NCBI GenBank assembly: GCA_045613745.1
Contig: JAZLBP010000011.1
Location: 1 to 46,962 of the forward strand
From: UBA940 sp045613745
Lineage (GTDB): Bacteria > Bacteroidota > Bacteroidia > Bacteroidales > Rikenellaceae
Reading direction: 5' to 3'
DNA length: 46,962 nucleotides
How positions within the stretch are numbered: the first letter of the stretch is position 1; each line of letters begins with the position of its first letter. Positions 17,140-23,946 of this stretch are shown here, in pieces. The notes under the pieces are model-generated. The model ran no database searches and was not told where the DNA came from. It was given only the letters and a program-made list of their open reading frames with translations. The position numbers were made by a program, and so were the translations under genes.

Positions 17140-18420
17140 ATGGGAATTAACAGAAGAGATTTCTTGAAATCTTTGGGTGGTGCAGCACTGCTCACCATCG
17201 TTCCGCGTAACGTTCTCGGCGGTTCTGGTTTTATCGCTCCTAGCGATCAGTTGACCAAAGGTATTATCGGTACCGGTGGTATCGGTCGTAGCAGCTACCA
17301 CTTTACCAGCAACGACGCTTGCCGTCTGGTGGCACTCTGCGACGTTGACAACAACCACCTTACCCAAGCACAAAACATGGCAAAACAACGCTTTGGCCAA
17401 GAGTGTGCTACCTACCACTACTATCGTGACCTGATCAACGACCCCAACGTTGACATCGTTCACATCGCAACTCCTCCCCACTGGCACGGTATTATGGCTG
17501 CTGAGGCTGCCGAGGCTGGCAAGGACATCTGGTGCGAGAAACCCTTTACCCGTACCATCGGCGAGGGTAAACGTGTTGTTGAGGCTGTAAAACGCAACGG
17601 TCGTATCTTGCGTATGAACACCTGGTTCCGTTTCAAAGACACCTTCTACGGTTTGGGTACCGACGTTAAACCTCTGAAAAAGTTGGTTGACAGCGGTCTG
17701 CTCGGCTGGCCTTTGAAAGTTACCATCTCGGCTCACACTGGTTTTAACTGGAAATTCTTCTGGGTAGGTAAAGAGAACCTCCAACCCGAGACCGTTCCCG
17801 CAAACCTCGACTACGATATGTGGTTGGGCCCGGCTCCCTACAAACCCTACAACTCGCACCGTGTACACTCGACCTTCCGTGGTTACTGGGACTATGATGG
17901 TGGTGGTCTGGGTGATATGGGTCAACACTACATCGACCCCGTTCAATACTTCCTGGGCAAAGACAACGAGTCGCCCATCAAGGTTGAGGTTGACGCTCCC
18001 GAGCAACACCCCGATGCAATCGGTACTTGGCGCAAAATCGTCTACACCTATGCTGATGGTTGCCAAATCATCCTCCAAGGTGAAGACCACGGTGACAAGA
18101 ACGCTCCCTACATCGAAGGTCCTCTGGGTAAAGTTTACGCAGGTTTCCAATGTACAATTCCTGACGTGATGAACAAAATCGCAGAGATGCCCGATCCCGA
18201 GCCCCAAAACACCGACTTCTTGAAGTGCGTTCGCAACCGCGAGAAATTCGCTCTTAACGAGGAGAACGGTCACCGCAGCTGTACAGTTGTGAATATGGCT
18301 CTGTGCGCTCTGCGTCTGAACCGTACTCTGCACTTCGACAACGAGAAGCAACTGTTCATCAACGATGACGCTGCTAACCGTCTGATCGACCAACCTATGC
18401 GCGGTCCTTGGAAATTGTAG
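17140..18420 (+). CDS. Tat-exported Gfo/Idh/MocA oxidoreductase
   Basis: NAD(P)-linked sugar dehydrogenase family. The 426-residue product starts with a twin-arginine signal (NRRDFLKSLGGAALL, Arg5-Arg6), so it should be exported folded with its cofactor. Rossmann loop GIIGTGGIG (41-49), CDVD at the end of the second strand (67-70), TPPHWH (111-116), EKP (133-135) and GDMGQH (258-263, with a likely active-site His263) are the family's landmarks. The HEAT/DUF1080 gene starts 27 bases downstream in the same transcript. Exported Gfo/Idh/MocA enzymes next to DUF1080 proteins are known from Bacteroidetes to work on 3-keto sugars: the oxidoreductase oxidises the C3 hydroxyl of a glycoside and the partner cleaves the keto form. 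That assignment here rests on family and neighbourhood; the sugar is unknown. Confidence 0.9.
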   Translation: MGINRRDFLKSLGGAALLTIVPRNVLGGSGFIAPSDQLTKGIIGTGGIGRSSYHFTSNDACRLVALCDVDNNHLTQAQNMAKQRFGQECATYHYYRDLINDPNVDIVHIATPPHWHGIMAAEAAEAGKDIWCEKPFTRTIGEGKRVVEAVKRNGRILRMNTWFRFKDTFYGLGTDVKPLKKLVDSGLLGWPLKVTISAHTGFNWKFFWVGKENLQPETVPANLDYDMWLGPAPYKPYNSHRVHSTFRGYWDYDGGGLGDMGQHYIDPVQYFLGKDNESPIKVEVDAPEQHPDAIGTWRKIVYTYADGCQIILQGEDHGDKNAPYIEGPLGKVYAGFQCTIPDVMNKIAEMPDPEPQNTDFLKCVRNREKFALNEENGHRSCTVVNMALCALRLNRTLHFDNEKQLFINDDAANRLIDQPMRGPWKL

Positions 18421-18447
18421 TATCAAATTCTTAAAGTGAAAACAACT

Positions 18448-21400
18448 ATGAAGATGAAAAAGATATTTTTAGCGTTGGCAGTTGCTGCTATGCTGCCCTT
18501 CTCGACTTTCGCACAAGACAGCCGAGGCCGTAGCATCGACACCATCATCGCCGACAACCTGCAAACCCTTCCCGCAGACAACGCCAAAGCTTACAACAAA
18601 GCTATGGACGAAATCGCTAAAACCGGTGCTAAGGGTGTTGAAATGCTGGTAACCAACCTCAATACCATCGGCAAAGAGCGCGCCGCTCTGGAGTACGCTA
18701 TCAACGGTGTTGCTTCGTATGTATCGGCTGCCGACAAAGCTGACCTCAAAAAAGAGGTTAAAGAGGGTCTGAAAGCCGGTATGGCTAAATTGGAGAACAA
18801 AGCTTACCAAGAGTTCGTTTTCTCGCAAATCGAGCTGCTGACCGAGGCTGAGGACGTTGAGTGGATCGTTGCTCAACTCCAAGACGAGTACCTGAAAGGT
18901 CGTGCTATGCGCGTTCTTATCTCGACCACCGGTAGCGAGGCTAAAATCCTCGAGATGGTAAACGCTGCAGAGAAACCCTGCGCTGCTCTGGCTTACGCCG
19001 TAGCAGAGAAGGTTATCTGCGAGGCTGAGCCCAAAATGATTGCTTGGGCTGGCAGCGACAGCGAGTGTGTTAAAAGAATGGCTTACTATGCATTGAGCAA
19101 AATCGGTACCAAAGCTTCGGTTCCCGTTTTGGCTGCTGCTGCAAAAGCTGACAAATACACTTGGACTTTGACTCGTTGCGAGAAAAAAGCTTGGAAAACC
19201 AACGACGGTGTAAACGAGAAAGAGGAGTACTTCCCCGCAACCACCACTGCAACTTACTCGTATGTTGCTCTGTTGAACACCTTGGTTAACAATGGTGACA
19301 CTGCAACTGCTCTGAAAGCTGCTAAAGCCCTGTTGAAAGCTGCTAAAAACAACAACAACGTTCAATGCGCTGCTGTTGACATCATTATGGCTGTTGAGGG
19401 CAAATCGGGTCTGGCTTACGTTACCAACGCTCTGAAAAAAGGCAACCGTCCCTACCGTGTATCGGCTCTGCGCGATGCAGGTGAGATTGCTGACGCTGAG
19501 GTTTACGCTGCTATCGCAAAAGTTATGCCCAAATTGGAGGCTGAGGCTCAAGTTGACGTTCTGAACTGGTTTGGCACTATGCACGCTACCGAGCAAACTG
19601 CTGCCGTTATCAGCAGCATCAAAGCTGAGGACGCTGCTGTTGCTGAGGCTGCTATCAAAGCTGCAAGCAAACTGGGTGGTGACGAGGCTCTCCAAGCTAT
19701 CATCGCTGAGCTGGGTGGCAAAAACGAGAAAGTTGCTTACGCTGCTCTGTTGTCGTTCAACGGTAACATTGGCGAGGGTCTGGTAGCTGCTTTGGACAAC
19801 AAAGACGTTCAAGTTAACGCTCTCAAACTCATCGGTACTCGCCGCGTGAAAGCTGCTTCGGAGAAAGTATTCGGTCTGCTCGCATCGGACAACGCTGCTG
19901 TTAGCCAAGCTGCAAAAGAGGCTCTGGCTGGTGTAGTTTCGATGAAAGACTTCGACGCTCTGTGCTCGAAACTTGAGGCTGCTGACAAAGCTGAGGTTGC
20001 TCTGTGGCAAAAAGCTCTGCGTTCGGCTCTCAACACCGAGGCTGCTGACGTTCAATCGAAAGCAGTTGTTGCTAAAATGAACGCAAGCAAAACTCCCGAG
20101 CGCTACTACTCGGTTCTGGCTCAAGCATCGAACGACGAGGCTATCGCTGCTCTGATGAAAGCTTACGAGGGTGCAAACAAAGAGGCTGCTCTGGCTGCTC
20201 TGTTGACCATCAACAACGACAAGATGATTGCAAACCTGGCTGGTATCGCTGCTAAAAACGAGAACAACAAAAACGTTTTGGCTCGCTACACTTCGCTGGT
20301 TAGCGCATCGAAAGGTCTGACCAACACCGAGAAATACCTGCTGTTGGCTGACGGTCTGGCTCTGGCTAAAGACGACGCGTCGAAAAACACCATCATCAAC
20401 GCTCTGTCGAAAACCGCTGAGCTGCCCGCTCTGTACCTGACCGCTCAATACCTCGACAACGAGGGTACCCAAAAAGCTGCTGCCGCTGCTGTTAAATTCA
20501 TCGCCGGTAAGAACAAAGCTGAGGGTGGCGAGGTTATCACCGCTGCTCTGAACAAAGCTCTGGCTCTGTACGACGTATGGAAAGCATCGAACGCTGACGC
20601 TGGTTACGCTGTTGACGAGATCAAAAAACACATCAACGAGATGCCCAAAGGCGCTCCCGAGTTCAAAGCATTTGAGTGGGGTACTGTAGTTCCTTACTCG
20701 ATCGAGATCGCTACCACTCCCAAAATGAAGAAAGCTGCTAAGAAAGCTGCTGAGAAAGCTGCTGCTGAGGCTGCTCAAGGTTGGGTAATCGACGGTGGTA
20801 AAGCTACCTTCGCTGGTACCGCTGCTGGTGCAGTTGCTACCGAGAAAGCTTACGCTAACTATGTTCTCTACACCGAGTACAAAGTTGAGGGTGAGGCTGC
20901 TCTGGGTGTTCGTGGTCTGCCTTCGACCGTTGCTCTGAAAGCATCGGAGGGTTGGAACGCACTCCAAGTAAACGTAGTTGACGAGCGTATGACCGTAGTT
21001 CTGAACGGTAAAGAGGTTGTATCGAACGTTATCATCGAGAATACTATCGAGGCTGGTAAACCCGCTCCTGCAGAGGGTGCATTCATCCTGACTTCGGATG
21101 GTAAAGCTGTTGCTCTGCGCAACTCGTACATGAAGGCTCTGCCCGCAACTCCCAAGTTCGAGCTGCCCGCTGACGAGGCTAAAGAGGGCTTCAAAGTTCT
21201 GTTCGACGGTACTTCGCTCAACGAGTTCACCGGTAACAAAACTAACTATGTAACCAAAGACGGTACCATCTTCGTAACTGCTCAATACGGCGGTTCGGGT
21301 AACCTCTACACCAAAGAGGAGTACGGCAACTTCGTTCTTCGTTTCGAGTTCGCATTCGTTAATCCTGGTGTAAACAACGGTATCGGTATCCGTACCCCTA

Positions 21401-21804
21401 TGGGTGTTGACGCTGCTTACGACGGTATGGAGATCCAAGTTTTGGACCACCACTCGCCCATCTACGCTGGTTGGTTGAAACCCCAACAACACCACGGTGC
21501 TGTTTACGGTATCATCAAACCCGAGATCATCACCTTCCCCGAGTTGGGTACTTGGAACACCGAGGAGATCTATGCTAACGGCGACCACATCCGTGTAACC
21601 GTTAACGGTCAAGTAATCCTCGACGGTAACATCCGCGAGGCTTGCCAAGGCCACAACGTAGCTCCCGACGGTTCGAAAAAGAACCCCTACACTCTGGACG
21701 GTAAAAACCACCCCGGTCTGTTCAACGAGAAAGGTCACATCGGTCTGCTCGGCCACGGCCCCGGTATCAAATTCCGTAACATCCGTATCAAAGAGTTGAA
21801 ATAA
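18448..21804 (+). CDS. HEAT-repeat/DUF1080 (3-keto-disaccharide hydrolase) fusion
   Basis: The 1118-residue product has a signal peptide (MKMKKIFLALAVAAMLPFSTFA, cut before Gln23); ATG 18448 is preferred over GTG 18436. Residues about 30-740 form an alpha-helical HEAT-like solenoid. A Lys/Ala-rich linker (KMKKAAKKAAEKAAAEAA, 759-776) leads to a degenerate lectin-like domain (779-905) and then a canonical DUF1080 domain (915-1118) with FKVLFDGTSLNEF, NNGIGIRTP, DGMEIQVLDH and a GHIGLLGHGPGIKFRNIRI end. DUF1080 (PF06439) is the 3-keto-disaccharide hydrolase family. The solenoid may hold the oxidoreductase or a long substrate; that is inference. Codon use is extremely narrow (Ala mostly GCT, Lys AAA, Glu GAG, Gln CAA), a sign of high expression. 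It is second in the operon after the Tat oxidoreductase and is closed by a terminator. Confidence 0.88.
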   Translation: MKMKKIFLALAVAAMLPFSTFAQDSRGRSIDTIIADNLQTLPADNAKAYNKAMDEIAKTGAKGVEMLVTNLNTIGKERAALEYAINGVASYVSAADKADLKKEVKEGLKAGMAKLENKAYQEFVFSQIELLTEAEDVEWIVAQLQDEYLKGRAMRVLISTTGSEAKILEMVNAAEKPCAALAYAVAEKVICEAEPKMIAWAGSDSECVKRMAYYALSKIGTKASVPVLAAAAKADKYTWTLTRCEKKAWKTNDGVNEKEEYFPATTTATYSYVALLNTLVNNGDTATALKAAKALLKAAKNNNNVQCAAVDIIMAVEGKSGLAYVTNALKKGNRPYRVSALRDAGEIADAEVYAAIAKVMPKLEAEAQVDVLNWFGTMHATEQTAAVISSIKAEDAAVAEAAIKAASKLGGDEALQAIIAELGGKNEKVAYAALLSFNGNIGEGLVAALDNKDVQVNALKLIGTRRVKAASEKVFGLLASDNAAVSQAAKEALAGVVSMKDFDALCSKLEAADKAEVALWQKALRSALNTEAADVQSKAVVAKMNASKTPERYYSVLAQASNDEAIAALMKAYEGANKEAALAALLTINNDKMIANLAGIAAKNENNKNVLARYTSLVSASKGLTNTEKYLLLADGLALAKDDASKNTIINALSKTAELPALYLTAQYLDNEGTQKAAAAAVKFIAGKNKAEGGEVITAALNKALALYDVWKASNADAGYAVDEIKKHINEMPKGAPEFKAFEWGTVVPYSIEIATTPKMKKAAKKAAEKAAAEAAQGWVIDGGKATFAGTAAGAVATEKAYANYVLYTEYKVEGEAALGVRGLPSTVALKASEGWNALQVNVVDERMTVVLNGKEVVSNVIIENTIEAGKPAPAEGAFILTSDGKAVALRNSYMKALPATPKFELPADEAKEGFKVLFDGTSLNEFTGNKTNYVTKDGTIFVTAQYGGSGNLYTKEEYGNFVLRFEFAFVNPGVNNGIGIRTPMGVDAAYDGMEIQVLDHHSPIYAGWLKPQQHHGAVYGIIKPEIITFPELGTWNTEEIYANGDHIRVTVNGQVILDGNIREACQGHNVAPDGSKKNPYTLDGKNHPGLFNEKGHIGLLGHGPGIKFRNIRIKELK

Positions 21805-21825
21805 TTTCAGCTACGAGATATAAGC

Positions 21826-21860
21826 AAGAAGGTCGCCCCAACGGGCGGCCTTCTTTTTTT
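21826..21860 (+). terminator. Terminator of the oxidoreductase-DUF1080 operon
   Basis: AAGAAGGTCGCCC (21826-21838) pairs with GGGCGGCCTTCTT (21843-21855), one G.U pair, 4-base loop, then T to 21860. Confidence 0.93.
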
Positions 21861-22100
21861 GCGGCCATACCGAAGGACACTCCAAATACCACCCCGAGGT
21901 AGAGGGGGAAGGCACCCGAGGTGGAAGTGGTGCAGGCGGGAAAGGGGGCGAAGATGCTTGTAGAGAAGTGCAGGAGCGAGCGGCAAAGGGGCGGGAGCTG
22001 GGGCAGGGCGGCGGGCGGGGACGGCGCAAAGGAGGACGGCGCGGAGAAAGAGGCTGGGTGGGTGGAATTATCGTTGAAGGATATTCTTTATCAATAAAAA
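21861..22100. other. G-rich low-complexity intergenic stretch
   Basis: No gene is supported here. Bases about 21890-22065 of the plus strand are dominated by G with A (many GGGG, GGCGGG and GGAGG words) and poor in T. Several runs of three or more G at short spacing could form quadruplexes. An open frame that starts at 21968 crosses it but has the composition of low-complexity sequence, not of a protein. Confidence 0.55.
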
Positions 22101-22105
22101 AATTA

Positions 22106-22113
22106 TATCTTTG
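22106..22113 (+). promoter_or_regulatory. -7 box of the A+T-rich lipoprotein gene
   Basis: TATCTTTG lies 274 bases before the lipoprotein ATG at 22387. The region around it is A+T rich. The -33 box is not clear. If used, it produces a leader of about 267 bases. Confidence 0.62.
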
Positions 22114-22116
22114 TAA

Positions 22117-22386
22117 TAGCTACTCCGCAGTGGAGAGCAAAGGTGTTATTGAAATTATCTTGATTGGGTTTTCGCTCGCAAAATGCGAAGTACCGAAGAT
22201 AACGAGCAACGAGCGTCGCATCAATGGGTTATGGCTACATAATGGCCTCGTTCATACCTTTGGACGTGATTACACTATCGGGCGCTGGGCAATGCAGAAT
22301 ACCAATCAAAAGATAAAGCCAGTAAGTTCCCACACTTTTATATTATCCGCTTTCATCGGGGAATTGGGGAGCATAGAAGAAAAATA
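22117..22386 (+). other. Long 5' leader, possible structured or repeated element
   Basis: This stretch between the -7 box and the lipoprotein start is too long for a plain leader. It opens with a hairpin (GCTACTCC-GCAGT-GGAGAGC, near 22118-22137), then TTCGC...GCGAA (near 22170-22190) can pair. An open frame runs through it and ends by overlapping the lipoprotein ATG, but it has no promoter-proximal start of its own. It could be a cis-acting RNA, a repeat inserted ahead of the gene, or a decayed gene. No known riboswitch class is recognised. Confidence 0.35.
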
Positions 22387-23142
22387 ATGAAAACTTTTAG
22401 ATTTTTTGGAGCTGCTATCCTTGCAGTTGCTATGTGTGTTAATTTCACCTCTTGCGGCGAAGAGCCATTTGGCAATGGTGGTGGAAATGGTGATGGAGAT
22501 GTTACTACCGGAAGCAAAAAACTGACAAAAATTATTTCGGAAGACGACGGGGATTATAGATTTGAGTATGATAACGAGGGTCATCTTGTAACCGCTACAC
22601 ATATATATACTTATGATAATGGCGTAGATATTGAAACAGAGACCAGCGTTTACGAATTCGTTTGGGGCGACGATGCTATCCGAGTAAAAAAAGGGGATTA
22701 TCAGAATTACACATTGACTCTGAGCAACGGACTTGTGCAAAGTGGCGATGACAAAACTTATTCTTATAACAACTCAAATAGATTTGTGAAAGGTGTTAGC
22801 GAATATAGTACAACAACCGTTATTTGGGACGGCGATAAAATGGTTAACTTCGAGGAAGAAGAGCAATATGGAAATAACTGGGAGGTTTCGCTGACCTATG
22901 GTGAGACTTGCAAGAAGGGTTATATGCCTATGATTCCCTATTTCATTGACTTTGGCTGCGAAGTTCTGTTTATGGCACATCCCGAAATCGTAGGTATGCG
23001 TACAAACCAACTTCCTACAACTTATAAAACAGAAGACGGAACTATTTCGATGACATATACACTCGATAAAGAAGGTTATGTGTCAGAGATGACTGCAAAG
23101 TTTGGTAGCAAGAGTATGACTTATAAATTCACTTGGGAGTAA
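22387..23142 (+). CDS. Small lipoprotein, DUF4595-like
   Basis: The 251-residue product is a lipoprotein: MKTFRFFGAAILAVAMCVNFTSC, with Cys23 followed by GEE, acidic residues that may act as a Bacteroidetes surface-export signal. A Gly/Asn/Asp-rich spacer (about 28-40) precedes short beta hairpins with YD-type turns (YRFEYDNEGHLVTATHIY, VYEFVWGDDAIRV, LTLSNGLVQSGDDKTYSYNNSNRF, ISMTYTLDKEGYVSEM). The pattern is like DUF4595 lipoproteins, a family without a clear function. Codons are visibly richer in A and T than in neighbours (TTT, AAT, TAT frequent), which suggests an accessory gene. It has its own promoter and long leader, and a terminator shared with the convergent comF. Confidence 0.75.
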   Translation: MKTFRFFGAAILAVAMCVNFTSCGEEPFGNGGGNGDGDVTTGSKKLTKIISEDDGDYRFEYDNEGHLVTATHIYTYDNGVDIETETSVYEFVWGDDAIRVKKGDYQNYTLTLSNGLVQSGDDKTYSYNNSNRFVKGVSEYSTTTVIWDGDKMVNFEEEEQYGNNWEVSLTYGETCKKGYMPMIPYFIDFGCEVLFMAHPEIVGMRTNQLPTTYKTEDGTISMTYTLDKEGYVSEMTAKFGSKSMTYKFTWE

Positions 23143-23174
23143 TCTCACTCGGCAACACCAAAATAAATAGAAAG

Positions 23175-23206
23175 CACGACCCACTTTTGTGGGTCGTGTT
23201 GTTTTT
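23175..23206. terminator. Bidirectional terminator between lipoprotein and comF
   Basis: CACGACCCAC (23175-23184) and GTGGGTCGTG (23189-23198) form a perfect 10-pair stem with a TTTT loop. A T-rich run follows on the plus side. It lies between convergent genes, but the minus-strand side lacks a strong T-run. Confidence 0.85.
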
Positions 23207-23214
23207 ATAATAAA

Positions 23215-23946
23215 TTAATCACTGATTCCTAACTCCTGTTTGGATACGAAGAGGGTGGCGATGCTCAGGCGGCAGTCGGGGACAGCGCGGAGAATGGCTT
23301 CGCCGCAGGAGATAGTTGTTGCGCCCGTGGTGAAAACGTCGTCGATGAGCAGGATGTGGCGACCCGAGAGGCGTTCGGGGTGGGTGACCGAGAAAATGCC
23401 CTCGACATTGTCCCAGCGTTTGTCTTTGTCGGTGTCCACCTGCGGGCGGTTGTAGGTGTGGCGCGAAAGGCACCCCGTGAGGTGTTCGACACCCAGCGCT
23501 TCGGCTACGCCTTGGGCGAGGTATTCGGATTGGTTGTAGCCACGCGAGATTTTGCGCAGGGTGTGCAGCGGCACTGCGGTCACGCAATCGACATCGCCCC
23601 ACAATGGTGACTCGGCAAGCATTGAGCCCATCATTCGGCCCGCATCTACAGCATAACGCCAACGGCCGTCGAACTTGAAACGGCGTGCAAGGTTGCGCCA
23701 CTGCCCCTCGTGAACATAGTAGAGCAAGGCACACGCGCGCTGTGCGGGGATAAGGTTCCACACACGACGCGACACGGGGTTGTCGGCCAGCTGTTCGAAA
23801 CCCGTCAGCGGTGCATCGACCATACATCGGGTGCAGACCTTTTGGTGGTCGCCCTCGACCTTGGAGCCACACACGGGGCAGAGGTGAGGATAGAACAGTT
23901 CGGCCACGTCGCGCAATCTGCGCTTTATATCATCAAGGGTCAACAT
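23215..23946 (-). CDS. comF: ComF-family phosphoribosyltransferase-like protein
   Basis: ComF proteins pair a zinc-binding N-terminus with a PRPP-transferase fold; in naturally competent bacteria they help take up single-stranded DNA, and elsewhere their role is unclear. The 243-residue product has CPVC (23-26) and CTRC (38-41) as the zinc site and ILLIDDVFTTGATTIS (198-213) as the PRPP loop. I chose ATG 23946 (MLTLDDIKRR); it overlaps the 3' end of priA by 14 bases, so the two are coupled. The longer open frame to 23997 would add residues of no family likeness. Pairing with priA, a replication-restart helicase, suggests a DNA-handling operon. Ends at a terminator shared with the lipoprotein gene. 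Confidence 0.88.
   Translation of the reverse strand: MLTLDDIKRRLRDVAELFYPHLCPVCGSKVEGDHQKVCTRCMVDAPLTGFEQLADNPVSRRVWNLIPAQRACALLYYVHEGQWRNLARRFKFDGRWRYAVDAGRMMGSMLAESPLWGDVDCVTAVPLHTLRKISRGYNQSEYLAQGVAEALGVEHLTGCLSRHTYNRPQVDTDKDKRWDNVEGIFSVTHPERLSGRHILLIDDVFTTGATTISCGEAILRAVPDCRLSIATLFVSKQELGISD

Noticed and set aside
18469..21756. 1095-codon minus-strand frame opposite the HEAT/DUF1080 gene
   Set aside because: Low-complexity Ser/Val/Leu/Gln translation caused by the narrow codon use of the sense gene.
21968..22386. Plus-strand open frame across the G-rich tract and the leader
   Set aside because: No start context, Gly/Arg-rich low-complexity first half, and it contains the -7 box at 22106. 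Treated as leader; a decayed gene remains possible.
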